Below are positions 1-8,743 of a stretch of 64,000 nucleotides of DNA, in pieces. This DNA is from Paracoccaceae bacterium. Lineage in GTDB: Bacteria; Pseudomonadota; Alphaproteobacteria; Rhodobacterales; Rhodobacteraceae. Position numbers and translations under genes: made by a program. Location of the stretch: contig JALHOL010000002.1 of the NCBI GenBank assembly GCA_022843025.1, positions 124,001 through 188,000 of the forward strand, in the 5' to 3' direction. The notes beneath the pieces were generated by a model. That model was given only the letters and a program-made list of their open reading frames with translations. It had not been told where the DNA came from and made no database searches. Each line of letters begins with the position of its first letter. The stretch's first letter is position 1.

Positions 1-57
1 TTGCCTAGACAGGCCCCGACCCTATTCCCGCCTTGGTTTCCGAAAGGTTAATGCACG

Positions 58-1467
58 ATGTGCGCCGATAAGCCTGTTGTCACCCGCTTCGCCCCCTCGC
101 CCACCGGATACCTCCATATCGGCGGCGGGCGCACGGCGCTGTTCAACTGGCTTTACGCCCGCGGGCGCGGCGGCAAGTTCCTCTTGCGGATCGAAGACAC
201 CGATCGCGAACGCTCCACCCCCGCCGCGACCGAGGCGATCCTGCAAGGCCTGCGCTGGCTGGGCCTCGATTGGGATGGCGACGCGGTCAGCCAGTTCGAA
301 CAGCGCCACCGCCATGCCGAAGTGGCGCATGAAATGCTCGCCCGCGGCACGGCCTATAAGTGCTTTTCCACCGCCGAAGAAATTGCCGCCTTCCGCGCCG
401 AAGCCGAGGCGAAGGGTGCCAGCTATGCCGTCTTCCTGTCACCTTGGCGCGATGCCGACCCTGCCACCCATCCGGATGCACCCTATGCCATTCGGATGCG
501 CGCGCCCCGCACAGGTGAAACCGTGGTCGAAGATGCCGTTCAGGGTACCGTGCGCTTTGGCAATGACCAGTTGGATGACATGATCGTATTGCGATCCGAT
601 GGAACGCCCACCTACATGCTGGCCGTGGTGGTCGATGACCATGATATGGGCGTCACCCATGTGATACGGGGCGATGACCACCTCAACAACGCGGCGCGCC
701 AGCAGATGGTCTATGATGCCATGGGCTGGGATATCCCGGTCTGGGCGCATATCCCGCTGATCCACGGGCCGGATGGCAAGAAACTGTCCAAACGCCACGG
801 CGCCACTGCCGTGGGCGATTATCAGGCGCAGGGCTACCCGGCGGCGGGCATGCGCAACTATCTGGCCCGTCTGGGCTGGGCGCATGGCGATGATGAGTTC
901 TTCACAACCGCGCAGGCGACGGAATGGTTTGATCTGCCCGGCATAGGGCGGTCCCCCGCGCGGCTGGATTTCAAGAAGCTGGAAAACATCTGCGGCCAGC
1001 ACATTGCCGCCAGCGACGATGCTGCACTGCTGCATGAAATCGAAGGCTACCTTGCCGCCGCCGCCTTGCCTGCCCTGACTGGGGCGCAGCGCGACCTCCT
1101 GTCACGTGCGCTTTACTGCGTCAAAGAACGCGCGAAGACATTCCCGGAACTGCTTGAAAAAGCGCATTTTGCGCTGACCAGCCGCCCCATCGCGGCAGAT
1201 GATGCTGCGGCCAAGGCCCTCGATCCGGTATCCCGTGGTATACTGAAAATGTTGACGCCGCGACTGCAAAATGTTAGCTGGACGAAACAGGATTTGGAGC
1301 CGATCCTGAACGAAATCGCCACAGCCCACGGCATCGGATTCGGCAAACTCGCCGCGCCGCTGCGCACAGCCCTTGCGGGGCGGACTGCGACACCAAGCGT
1401 TTACGACATGATGCTAGTCATCGGTCGTGACGAAACGATCGCGCGGCTTGAGGATGCTGCGGGCTGA
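58..1467 (+). CDS. gltX: Glutamate--tRNA ligase
   Basis: Charges tRNA-Glu (and, where GatCAB is used, possibly tRNA-Gln) with glutamate in the cytosol. The 469-residue protein is normal length for a bacterial GluRS. The class I signature [14 protein letters not shown] lies at residues 11-24, with HIGG in place of HIGH, and the second signature KLSKR lies near residues 242-246, followed by the anticodon-binding helical region. The start is the ATG behind GAAAGG; an out-of-frame ATG seven bases upstream is not used. gatB at 15.5-17.0 kb supports an indirect amidation route, so this enzyme may be the non-discriminating type, but specificity cannot be read from the sequence. Confidence 0.95.
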   Translation: MCADKPVVTRFAPSPTGYLHIGGGRTALFNWLYARGRGGKFLLRIEDTDRERSTPAATEAILQGLRWLGLDWDGDAVSQFEQRHRHAEVAHEMLARGTAYKCFSTAEEIAAFRAEAEAKGASYAVFLSPWRDADPATHPDAPYAIRMRAPRTGETVVEDAVQGTVRFGNDQLDDMIVLRSDGTPTYMLAVVVDDHDMGVTHVIRGDDHLNNAARQQMVYDAMGWDIPVWAHIPLIHGPDGKKLSKRHGATAVGDYQAQGYPAAGMRNYLARLGWAHGDDEFFTTAQATEWFDLPGIGRSPARLDFKKLENICGQHIAASDDAALLHEIEGYLAAAALPALTGAQRDLLSRALYCVKERAKTFPELLEKAHFALTSRPIAADDAAAKALDPVSRGILKMLTPRLQNVSWTKQDLEPILNEIATAHGIGFGKLAAPLRTALAGRTATPSVYDMMLVIGRDETIARLEDAAG

Positions 1468-1549
1468 ATGCCCCCCCTCTGACGGCCGCCCCAATGCTAC
1501 CAGCCGCATCGCCCTGCCCGGCGAGCGGAACAATGAGGGACGTTGAAAG

Positions 1550-2845
1550 ATGGCCGACAGCAAGAAATCCGCAACCCTGACCCTGGACGGGAAAAGCTAC
1601 GATCTTCCCATCCATTCCCCGACGCTCGGCCCGGATGTCCTCGACATCCGCAAACTCTATGCCGAGGCGGATGTCTTCACCTTTGACCCCGGCTTCACCT
1701 CCACCGCCGCTTGCGAAAGCGCGATCACCTATATCGATGGCGACAAGGGCGAATTGCTGCACCGTGGCTACCCGATCGAACAGCTGGCGGATAAATCCTC
1801 CTACCTCGAGCTTTGCTATCTGCTGCTTTACGCAGAACTGCCCACTGCCGCTCAACTGGCCGATTTCCGGGGCCGCGTGACGCGGCACACGATGGTGCAT
1901 GAACAGATGCACTACTTCTTCCGCGGGTTCCGCCGTGACAGCCACCCGATGGCCACCATGGTGGGCGTCGTCGGCGCCATGTCAGCCTTCTATCACGACT
2001 CGCTGGACATCAACGATCCCTGGCAGCGCGAGGTTGCTGCGATCCGGATGATCGCAAAACTCCCCACCATCGCCGCGATGGCCTACAAATACTCCATCGG
2101 CCAGCCCTTCGTGTATCCGAAGAACAGCCTCGATTACGCGGGCAATTTCCTGCACATGTGCTTCTCTGTTCCGGCAGAGGATTACGTCGTCGATCCGGTC
2201 CTGTCCAAGGCGCTGGACCGCATCATGATGCTGCACGCCGACCATGAACAGAACGCCTCTACCTCCACCGTCCGTCTGGCCGGGTCTTCGGGGGCCAACC
2301 CGTTTGCCTGCGTCGCCGCCGGCATCGCCTGCCTCTGGGGCCCGGCGCATGGCGGGGCCAATCAGGCCTGTCTGGAAATGCTGCGCGAAATCGGCACCGT
2401 GGACCGCATTCCCGAATACATCCGCCGCGCCAAGGACAAGGATGATCCCTTCCGCCTGATGGGCTTTGGCCACCGCGTCTACAAGAACTTCGATCCCCGG
2501 GCCAAGGTGATGAAGGAATCCGCGGATGAGGTGCTGGGCCTGATGGGGATTGAAAACAACCCCACCCTGCAAGTCGCCAAGGAACTGGAACGGATCGCGC
2601 TGGAAGACGATTACTTCGTCTCCAAAAAGCTCTATCCCAACGTCGATTTTTATTCCGGCATCATCCTCGATGCGATGGGCTTCCCCACCGCCATGTTCAC
2701 CCCGATCTTCGCGCTGTCGCGCACCGTGGGCTGGATCGCGCAGTGGAAGGAAATGATCGGCGAAAAGAACCAGAAGATCGGCCGTCCGCGCCAGCTTTAC
2801 GTGGGCGAAACCAAGCGCGACTTCGTCGATCTGAAAAACCGCTGA
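1550..2845 (+). CDS. gltA: Citrate synthase (type II, hexameric-type)
   Basis: Condenses acetyl-CoA and oxaloacetate to citrate, the entry step of the TCA cycle. The 431-residue length and the N-terminal beta-rich extension ([13 protein letters not shown]) are those of Gram-negative type II enzymes. Catalytic motifs are visible: the histidine in [10 protein letters not shown], the histidine in [15 protein letters not shown], and the aspartate in NVDFYSGI. It is a single gene, ending at a strong intrinsic terminator. malate synthase G lies 25 kb away in the same window, so two acetyl-CoA-using enzymes are nearby but not in one operon. Confidence 0.96.
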   Translation: MADSKKSATLTLDGKSYDLPIHSPTLGPDVLDIRKLYAEADVFTFDPGFTSTAACESAITYIDGDKGELLHRGYPIEQLADKSSYLELCYLLLYAELPTAAQLADFRGRVTRHTMVHEQMHYFFRGFRRDSHPMATMVGVVGAMSAFYHDSLDINDPWQREVAAIRMIAKLPTIAAMAYKYSIGQPFVYPKNSLDYAGNFLHMCFSVPAEDYVVDPVLSKALDRIMMLHADHEQNASTSTVRLAGSSGANPFACVAAGIACLWGPAHGGANQACLEMLREIGTVDRIPEYIRRAKDKDDPFRLMGFGHRVYKNFDPRAKVMKESADEVLGLMGIENNPTLQVAKELERIALEDDYFVSKKLYPNVDFYSGIILDAMGFPTAMFTPIFALSRTVGWIAQWKEMIGEKNQKIGRPRQLYVGETKRDFVDLKNR

Positions 2846-2865
2846 TAGATCAGAAATCTGCAGGA

Positions 2866-2891
2866 ACGGCGGCCCTTTGGCCGCCGTTTTT
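2866..2891 (+). terminator. Rho-independent terminator of gltA
   Basis: Nine-base stem ACGGCGGCC/GGCCGCCGT with a CTTT loop, followed by five T, 20 bases after the gltA stop. It also lies between the convergent gltA and amidase genes, but the opposite strand has only a short T tract, so it probably acts mainly on gltA. Confidence 0.9.
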
Positions 2892-2902
2892 CATGCACGG
2901 TT

Positions 2903-3784
2903 TCAGGCGCCGCGCCGCGTGCCGTCCAGCGTCTGCACCACGCCATACAGATCGACCCGCCGGTCGCGGAACAGCCCCCAACTGCCGCGCAGCGCGGCAA
3001 TCGCTTCCAGATCAAAGGTCGCCGTCAGCACCTCTTCCCGGTCGCGCGACGCCTTGGCCACCAGTTGCCCGGTCTGATCGGCAATGAAGGATGATCCGTA
3101 GAAGGTCACATCCACCCCTTCCGGCGCAGTTTCCGTACCGATCCGGTTCGACGCGATCACCGGCAGGATATTCGCCGCCGCATGGCCGCGCATCACCATT
3201 TCCCAATGCGGCTGGCTGTCATAGCCCGGCGCAGGCGGCTCTGATCCGATGGCCGTGGGGTACAGCAGCATCTCCGCCCCCATCAACGCCATCGCCCGTG
3301 CCGCTTCGGGGAACCACTGATCCCAACAGATGCCTACGCCAATCCGGCCATGGGCGGTGGACCACACCTTGAACCCCGTATCCCCGGGCGAGAAATAGTA
3401 TTTCTCCTCATATCCCGGCCCCTGCGGAATATGGCTCTTGCGGTACAGGCCCAACATCGCGCCATCAGCATCGATCATGGCAACCGAATTAAAATGCGCC
3501 TGCCCCGCCTTCTCGAAGAACGACAGCGGCAGCACCACCCCCAACTCTTTCGCCAGCGATTGAAACCGCGCCACCAGTGGATGCCCCTCCAACGGGCGGG
3601 CCAGACGGAAATATTCCGCGCGTTCGGTGATGCAGAAATAGGGCGCCTCGAACAATTCTTGAACAAGCACCACCTGCGCACCCTGCGCTGCGGCCTTGCG
3701 GACCAACGCCTCCGCCTTGTCGGCATTGGCGGGCAAATCCCAGTTGCAGGCGAATTGCGTGGCGGCGACGGTGACTGTGGTCAT
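2903..3784 (-). CDS. aguB: N-carbamoylputrescine amidase
   Basis: Nitrilase-superfamily enzyme expected to hydrolyse N-carbamoylputrescine to putrescine, CO2 and ammonia. The Glu-Lys-Cys triad is visible: Glu43 in VQELFEAPYF, Lys116 in YRKSHIPQGPGYEEKYYF and Cys153 in GVGICWDQWFPEAAR. These surrounding motifs are those of the AguB branch rather than of general nitrilases. The 293-residue length fits. The start is the ATG behind GGAGG; an extension further upstream would run into the neighbouring gene. With the ornithine decarboxylase at 6.2-7.4 kb it gives a second route to putrescine. No agmatine deiminase gene is in the window. Confidence 0.88.
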   Translation of the reverse strand: MTTVTVAATQFACNWDLPANADKAEALVRKAAAQGAQVVLVQELFEAPYFCITERAEYFRLARPLEGHPLVARFQSLAKELGVVLPLSFFEKAGQAHFNSVAMIDADGAMLGLYRKSHIPQGPGYEEKYYFSPGDTGFKVWSTAHGRIGVGICWDQWFPEAARAMALMGAEMLLYPTAIGSEPPAPGYDSQPHWEMVMRGHAAANILPVIASNRIGTETAPEGVDVTFYGSSFIADQTGQLVAKASRDREEVLTATFDLEAIAALRGSWGLFRDRRVDLYGVVQTLDGTRRGA

Positions 3785-3845
3785 GGGTTTCCTCCGGCTC
3801 GGGTTGCGGGCAGTTAACCCGCAGCCGGGGGCAAAGAAAAGCGCC

Positions 3846-6116
3846 CTACCCCGCCGCCTGCAACCAATGCCAGATGCGCTGCGGGGTAAAGGGCATGTCA
3901 ACCCGCGTCACACCCTGCCCGGCCAGCGCATCGCGCACCGCATTGGAAATGGCCCCCAGCGCGCCCACCGTCCCCGCCTCGCCGCAGCCCTTCATCCCGA
4001 ACGGGTTCAGCACCGATGGCACCGGCTCTGATGTGAAATCCATGAACGGCAGATCATCCGCGCGCGGCATGGCGTAGTCCATGAAGCTTGCGGTCAGCAA
4101 CTGCCCCGCCTCATCATGCACGGCCAGTTCCATCACCGCCTGCCCATAGCCCTGCGCCACGCCGCCATGCACCTGCCCGATGGCCAGTTCCGGCGCGATC
4201 AGCGTTCCGAAATCATCCACCACCGTATAGCGATCCAGCCGCAACGCCCCGGTTTCCGGATCAATTTCCACCTCGGCCAGATGCGCGCCATTGGGGAAAG
4301 ACCGTCCCTCCAGCGTGATCGTCGCGGCATGGTCGCACAGGTCTTCGCGCCCCTTTTGCCGCGCCAACTCTGCCGCCTCGGCCAGCGTCAGCCGCAGGTT
4401 CGATCCCGCAGCGCCGAAGGTCAAGTCATCAAAGCGCACGCCGCTCAGGCCCAGTTCCTCTTCCAGAAACGCGCCCAACCGCGCCACTGTCTGGATGACG
4501 GTGGCCCGCGTTGCCGTTCCCTGCACCGTCACGGATCGCGAACCGCCTGTCCCGCCACCGTTCGCGACCAGGTCGCTGTCACCTTGAACGATGCGGATCT
4601 TCTCCTCCGGCAGCCCGGTCATGCCCGCCGTCATCCGGGCGTAAACCGTTTCATGCCCCTGCCCGTTCGATTGCGTGCCCACGTAAAGCGTCGCGCCACC
4701 ATCCGGATCCAGCGTCAGCCGCGCGGTTTCCGACGGATCGCCAAGGATGGATTCGATATAGGTGGCCAGCCCCAGCCCCCGCAGCATCCCCTTGGCTTCA
4801 CTCGCCGCCCGACGCGCAGCAAAGCCTGCAACATCGCCCTCCACCTCGGCCCGCGCCAGCACGCGATGGAAATCGCCCACGTCGATCACCTGATCCGTCA
4901 CCGTCCGATAGGGGAAAGTGCGAATGAAATTCCTCCGCCGCAGATCGAACGGATCGGCCCCCAGCACGCGCGCGGCCTCATCCATCACCCGCTCGATGGT
5001 CAGAATCGCCTCAGGCCGCCCCGCGCCCCGATAGGCATCGACCGGCGCGGTGTTGGTAAACACCCCCAGCGCATTCAGCCAAGCATTGGGAATGTCGTAA
5101 AGCCCGGTCAGCACCTTGGAAAACAGTTCCGACTGGATCGCCTGCGCGAATTGCGAATTATAGGCCCCAAGGTTCGACAGCACCCGCACCCGATACCCGG
5201 TGATCCGGAGATCGGCATCAAACCCCATCTCTGCCTCTGCCACCAGATCGCGGCCGGCATTGTCGGTCAGCATCCCTTCGCCGCGTTCGGAAATCCACCG
5301 CACCGGACGGCCCAGCATCCGCGCCGCCTGCGCGATGACCACATATTCCGGATAGGTCATCGCCTTCATGCCGAACCCACCGCCGACATCCGGGTTGGTC
5401 ACCCGCACGGCATCCGGGGCCAGCCCCAGCATCCGCGCCAGCTCCTTCTTCTGGGTCCAGACGCCCTGCCCGTTCACGCAAAGATGCAGCTTTGCCCCAT
5501 CCCATTCCGCCCAGGCCGCGCGCGGCTCCATCGGGTTCACGATCACCCGGTTGTGCAGCACCTCCAGCCGCACGACATGCGCCGATGCCGCCAGCGCCGC
5601 AGCGGTTCCCGCCTCGCGCCCGATGCCATAGTCAAAGGCCAGATTCCCCGCCGCCTCGGGGTGGATCGCCGCGCCGCCGGGATGCAGCGACAGCGATACC
5701 GGCACCTCCTCCAGCGACAGGTCGATCAGTTCCGCCGCATCCCGCGCGGCATCCAGCGTATCGGCCACGATCATCGCCACCGCCTCGCCCACAAACCGCA
5801 CCCGCCCTTCGGCCAGCACCGGCCGCGCGGGGGCCGCGCCCTTGCTGCCATCGCGGTTGGGCACGCGGGTAAAGCGCATCCCCGTATCCACCCCAGCCGC
5901 GCGCAGATCCCCTGCCGTCAACACCAGATGCACGCCCGGCGCATCACGGGCTGCCGCCACATCCAGCGCCGTGATATCCGCATGCGCGTGATCAGATCGC
6001 AGGAACCACGCCTGAAGCGCGCCTTTGGGCGCGATATCATCGACATAGCGGCCCTGCCCGGTCAGGAAGCGGATATCTTCACGGCGACGGGCGGGTTGGG
6101 CTTGGCCGAATTTCAT
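3846..6116 (-). CDS. Xanthine dehydrogenase/CO dehydrogenase-family molybdopterin-binding subunit
   Basis: Large, Moco-binding subunit of the molybdenum hydroxylase family (756 residues). It has the N-terminal aldehyde oxidase 'hammerhead' region (RREDIRFLTGQGRYVDDI), the GGGFGMK motif, an AYRGAGRPEA active-site loop and the catalytic Glu713 in KGCGEAGTVGA. The loop AYRGAGR is the form II (non-CODH) version, not the AYRCSFR of true CO dehydrogenase, so the substrate is unknown. The usual FAD (medium) and 2Fe-2S (small) subunit genes are absent on both sides, which is unusual. The start is the ATG followed by KFGQAQ; the longer reading frame upstream has no better ribosome site. Gene order suggests co-transcription with the amidase 61 bases downstream. 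Confidence 0.88.
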   Translation of the reverse strand: MKFGQAQPARRREDIRFLTGQGRYVDDIAPKGALQAWFLRSDHAHADITALDVAAARDAPGVHLVLTAGDLRAAGVDTGMRFTRVPNRDGSKGAAPARPVLAEGRVRFVGEAVAMIVADTLDAARDAAELIDLSLEEVPVSLSLHPGGAAIHPEAAGNLAFDYGIGREAGTAAALAASAHVVRLEVLHNRVIVNPMEPRAAWAEWDGAKLHLCVNGQGVWTQKKELARMLGLAPDAVRVTNPDVGGGFGMKAMTYPEYVVIAQAARMLGRPVRWISERGEGMLTDNAGRDLVAEAEMGFDADLRITGYRVRVLSNLGAYNSQFAQAIQSELFSKVLTGLYDIPNAWLNALGVFTNTAPVDAYRGAGRPEAILTIERVMDEAARVLGADPFDLRRRNFIRTFPYRTVTDQVIDVGDFHRVLARAEVEGDVAGFAARRAASEAKGMLRGLGLATYIESILGDPSETARLTLDPDGGATLYVGTQSNGQGHETVYARMTAGMTGLPEEKIRIVQGDSDLVANGGGTGGSRSVTVQGTATRATVIQTVARLGAFLEEELGLSGVRFDDLTFGAAGSNLRLTLAEAAELARQKGREDLCDHAATITLEGRSFPNGAHLAEVEIDPETGALRLDRYTVVDDFGTLIAPELAIGQVHGGVAQGYGQAVMELAVHDEAGQLLTASFMDYAMPRADDLPFMDFTSEPVPSVLNPFGMKGCGEAGTVGALGAISNAVRDALAGQGVTRVDMPFTPQRIWHWLQAAG

Positions 6117-6144
6117 GGGGGGCTGTTCCTGTAAGGTGCAGCCG

Positions 6145-6184
6145 CAAAAACTACGCCCCCGGCGGGGAATGTCCAGCCGGGGGC
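6145..6184 (-). terminator. Rho-independent terminator of the ornithine decarboxylase gene
   Basis: On the minus strand a nine-base stem GCCCCCGGC/GCCGGGGGC with a 12-base loop (6155-6184) is followed by GTAGTTTTTGC. It lies just after the decarboxylase stop and separates that gene from the molybdopterin oxidase gene. Confidence 0.8.
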
Positions 6185-6224
6185 GCAATGATTGACAGCC
6201 AATTACCGAACAGCAGGTCCGCGA

Positions 6225-7370
6225 TCAGACCTTCAGCGACAGAACCGTCGCCATCATCAGATCGCCAAACCCGTTGAACCGGGTGTTGGTGACGGTGGAA
6301 TAGGCCCCCATCCCCTGCACGATCACATAATCGCCCTCGGCGATATCGGACGGCAGCGCCACTTCTCCCGGCAGACGGTCCACCGAATCGCAGGTCGGGC
6401 CAAAGACGATCCGGCCCTGCATCGCGCCTTCGCGCTTGTCGCCTTCCGGCGTCAGCACCTCGGTCCGGTCAATCACGCCGATCAGCGGCAGTTCCGTCAG
6501 CGTGCCATAGACACCATCATTCAGGAACACGTGCGTATCGTCGCGCAGCGCCTTGACCCGTGCTGCCAGCGTGAACGCGTCGCCGCACAGCGCGCGGCCC
6601 GGCTCACAGACCAGCAGCGGGCGGTTGTCGCCGAAAGATTCGGTCGCCACACGGTCGATCAGCTGGAAGGTGGCTTCCAGCGCCGGGATCACGCCCGTCA
6701 GACGGTGCGACGGGAACCCGCCGCCGACGTTCAGCCGCGCAATCGTCACGCCCGCATCCCGCGCGATATCGGCGGCAGTGCGGATATAGGTCTCCCACGC
6801 GGCCGGATCGGTGCACTGCGTGCCAGGATGGAACGTAAGCGACGGGATGAACCCCGCCTCGGCCACCGTGCGCAGCAGATCGGTGGCAAGCTCTGCCGTC
6901 GCGCCGAACTTCGCGCCAAAGTTATAAGCCGCCCCTGCAACGGGCAGCTTGAAGCGCACGGAAATCTCGGTGTCGCGGACAGGAACCAGTTCGATCAGCT
7001 TGGCCAGTTCCGATGCGGAATCAACGGAATAGGACTTCACAGCCTTTTCCACCGCATAGGCGATTTCGGTGCGCGACCGCACCGGGTTATTGTAGTGGAT
7101 GGCCGCATCCGGGGCGAGGCGACGGATCAGGTCGATCTCAAAGCTGGAGGCGCAGTCATAGCCACGAATCCCGGCAGCCGAGAGGTTTTCCACCACTTCC
7201 TCGCCCGGATTGGACTTCACGGCATAGGTCACCATGCCCGGAAAGCCGTCGATGAACCGGCGCGCGGCCGCCTGCAGGGCCGAGGGGCTGAAGAACAGCA
7301 CCGGGTTTTCCGGCTGCTGACTACGAAGAAATTCGGTCGGGTTGGTCCAGATTGTCTTTGACAGTCCCAT
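6225..7370 (-). CDS. Ornithine decarboxylase (fold III, alanine-racemase type)
   Basis: PLP enzyme forming putrescine from ornithine; close relatives also use lysine or diaminopimelate. The 381-residue protein has the PLP lysine (Lys52) in YAVKSNPGEEV, the glycine-rich phosphate site NVGGGFPSHR, the GRALCGD segment, and the C-terminal FGPTCDSVDRLPG motif with the cysteine donated across the dimer in ODCs. DAP decarboxylases have CESGD instead, which supports ODC. The ATG at 7370 follows AAGGA with eight bases spacing; a TTG 114 bases upstream is in frame but runs through the leader hairpin and is rejected. The gene is divergent from an Lrp-type regulator and ends at its own terminator. Confidence 0.88.
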   Translation of the reverse strand: MGLSKTIWTNPTEFLRSQQPENPVLFFSPSALQAAARRFIDGFPGMVTYAVKSNPGEEVVENLSAAGIRGYDCASSFEIDLIRRLAPDAAIHYNNPVRSRTEIAYAVEKAVKSYSVDSASELAKLIELVPVRDTEISVRFKLPVAGAAYNFGAKFGATAELATDLLRTVAEAGFIPSLTFHPGTQCTDPAAWETYIRTAADIARDAGVTIARLNVGGGFPSHRLTGVIPALEATFQLIDRVATESFGDNRPLLVCEPGRALCGDAFTLAARVKALRDDTHVFLNDGVYGTLTELPLIGVIDRTEVLTPEGDKREGAMQGRIVFGPTCDSVDRLPGEVALPSDIAEGDYVIVQGMGAYSTVTNTRFNGFGDLMMATVLSLKV

Positions 7371-7426
7371 CGGCGTGATCCTTTCGGCCAACAAGACGCA
7401 AGTCCCTTCCCGCTGCTCGACGGTGG

Positions 7427-7460
7427 GCACCTGCGTGGTTTTTCCAACCAGGCCAGGTGC
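7427..7460 (-). promoter_or_regulatory. Stem-loop in the ornithine decarboxylase leader
   Basis: The leader RNA contains a two-part hairpin: outer stem GCACCTG/CAGGTGC (7 bp), a small asymmetric bulge, inner stem TGGTT/AACCA (5 bp) and a five-base loop. It ends 57 bases before the start codon. Alphaproteobacterial ODC genes are known to carry a candidate cis-element (speF motif); whether this is that motif needs a covariance-model test. Confidence 0.5.
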
Positions 7461-7550
7461 GTATGAGCCGCCCTTTTCCTGCAACTAAGGATGCGTCGTA
7501 TGCTGTACAAAGTCACCGAACAAAACTGTATAATTGCGCTATTTCTTCGT

Positions 7551-7556
7551 TATAAT
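7551..7556 (+). promoter_or_regulatory. Possible -10 element of the Lrp-type gene
   Basis: A perfect TATAAT lies 23 bases before the ATG at 7580, in an A+T-rich divergent promoter region. I see no good -35 hexamer at the normal distance, so an activator may be needed or this may be chance. Confidence 0.4.
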
Positions 7557-7579
7557 GACGAAAACATCGGGCATATTGC

Positions 7580-8011
7580 ATGGACGAACTGGATCGCAAC
7601 ATAATCGGGCTTCTGGGGGCGGATGCCCGTATGTCGGTGGCGACTCTGGCCCGACGGCTAAAGGTTGCGCGCTCCACCATACAGGCAAGGCTGGAGCGGC
7701 TGGAAACCACCGGCGTGATCGCCGGATACACGCTGAAACTGGGCGAAGGCGCGCGGCAGGGGCGGATTCGCGCCTCGGTCCTGCTGACCATCGAACCCCG
7801 CGCGCAGGCCGGGATTCTGACCCGCCTCAAGTCGATTGCCGAGGTGGAGCGTGTCTTCACCACCAGCGGGCGCTTCGATCTTCTGATGCAGATCGCCTGT
7901 CCCAATACGCAAGTGCTTGATCAGGTGCTCGATCAGATCGGCGCGATGACCGGGGTGAAATCCTCGGAAAGCCTGATCCATCTCAGCACCCGGATCGACC
8001 GGGCTGTGTGA
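7580..8011 (+). CDS. Lrp/AsnC-family transcriptional regulator
   Basis: 143-residue DNA-binding regulator. An N-terminal winged helix-turn-helix (MDELDRNIIGLLGADARMSVATLARRLKV, recognition helix around residues 30-50) is followed by the RAM/AsnC effector domain (residues 60-140). It is divergent from the ornithine decarboxylase with a shared upstream region, so by position it is a likely regulator of that gene. The effector (an amino acid in known members) cannot be told from sequence. The length and start are normal for the family. Confidence 0.9.
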   Translation: MDELDRNIIGLLGADARMSVATLARRLKVARSTIQARLERLETTGVIAGYTLKLGEGARQGRIRASVLLTIEPRAQAGILTRLKSIAEVERVFTTSGRFDLLMQIACPNTQVLDQVLDQIGAMTGVKSSESLIHLSTRIDRAV

Positions 8012-8016
8012 AGCCC

Positions 8017-8652
8017 CTACCCCGCAGGCAACACACGCCGGATGATCGCGGCCACCATCTCATCCCGCGCCTCCCCCGTCATGCTGCCCAGCGATTCGAG
8101 CCGCCCGGACGCCAGCAGATCGGCCAGCCCATGCGCCATAGCCCAGGCCGCCGCCTCATCTGCCATGCTGCGCCCACCCGCCGCCATCACCTGATCCACC
8201 AGATGTTGAAACGCTGCCCGCGCCGCGGCCCGCAGATCCGCATCGCCGAAATCCGGCCGCTCCGATTGCCACAGCAGCCGAAACAGCGCCGGGCGCGCCA
8301 TGGCGAAATCGACGTAACCCAGCCCCGCCGCCACCAATTGCGCCGCCGGGTCCGGCGCCGCCCGCGCCTCGCGCGCGGCTTGCGCCGCCAGAAACTGGCG
8401 GAACCCTTCTGCCGCCAACGCCGTCAACAGCCCCGCCGCATCGCCAAAATGATGCGCAGGCGCGGCATGGCTGACTCCGGCCCGCTTGGCCACCTGCCGC
8501 AACGAAAACCCCTCGACCCCGCGCGCGGCCAGTTCATCCTCGGCCGCCGCCAACAGGGCCGCCCGCAGATCGCCGTGATGATAGGCCCGCCCCTCGGCTG
8601 ACGGGGGCGCAGGATCAGGCAAAAGTTTGGGTGGCAGTCTGGTCATACGCAT
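8017..8652 (-). CDS. TetR/AcrR-family transcriptional regulator
   Basis: About 211 residues, with an N-terminal TetR helix-turn-helix (HHGDLRAALLAAAEDELAARG ... FSLRQVAKRAGVSHAAPAHHFGD) and a C-terminal ligand domain of the type ending in a WHG-like region (QSERPDFGDADLRAAARAAFQHLV). It is divergent from an ABA4-like membrane gene pair. Two matching 15-base palindromes lie in the shared promoter, one of them at 8669-8683 just upstream of this start, which fits autoregulation. The start is uncertain: ATG codons at 8652 and 8646 are both possible and neither has a strong ribosome site; a TTG at 8682 lies inside the palindrome and is unlikely. Confidence 0.85.
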   Translation of the reverse strand: MRMTRLPPKLLPDPAPPSAEGRAYHHGDLRAALLAAAEDELAARGVEGFSLRQVAKRAGVSHAAPAHHFGDAAGLLTALAAEGFRQFLAAQAAREARAAPDPAAQLVAAGLGYVDFAMARPALFRLLWQSERPDFGDADLRAAARAAFQHLVDQVMAAGGRSMADEAAAWAMAHGLADLLASGRLESLGSMTGEARDEMVAAIIRRVLPAG

Positions 8653-8668
8653 CGGGATACAGTCCGAT

Positions 8669-8683
8669 CTTGTCACTGGCAAG
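8669..8683. promoter_or_regulatory. Probable TetR operator, site 1
   Basis: Near-perfect dyad CTTGTCA-C-TGGCAAG just upstream of the TetR gene start. It shares its consensus (CTTGaCA-C-TGtCAAG) and central C with site 2 at 8716-8730. Confidence 0.6.
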
Positions 8684-8690
8684 ATTTTCC

Positions 8691-8718
8691 TTGACAGGTC
8701 CCTCCGACCCCATATCCT
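8691..8718 (+). promoter_or_regulatory. Probable promoter of the ABA4-like gene pair
   Basis: A consensus -35 TTGACA (8691-8696) is followed after 16 bases by TATCCT (8713-8718). Operator site 2 overlaps the -10 and likely start point, the expected place for a repressor. Confidence 0.6.
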
Positions 8719-8730
8719 GACACTGTCAAG
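8716..8730. promoter_or_regulatory. Probable TetR operator, site 2
   Basis: Dyad CCTGACA-C-TGTCAAG overlapping the -10 region of the promoter at 8691-8718. It matches site 1 in length, centre and arm sequence. Confidence 0.6.
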
Positions 8731-8743
8731 ATAGGAGCCGCCG

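Noticed and set aside
4116-6134. 672-codon open frame on the plus strand opposite the molybdopterin oxidase gene
   Set aside because: His/Arg/Pro-rich composition typical of the antisense of a high-G+C gene; the minus-strand gene has clear family motifs.
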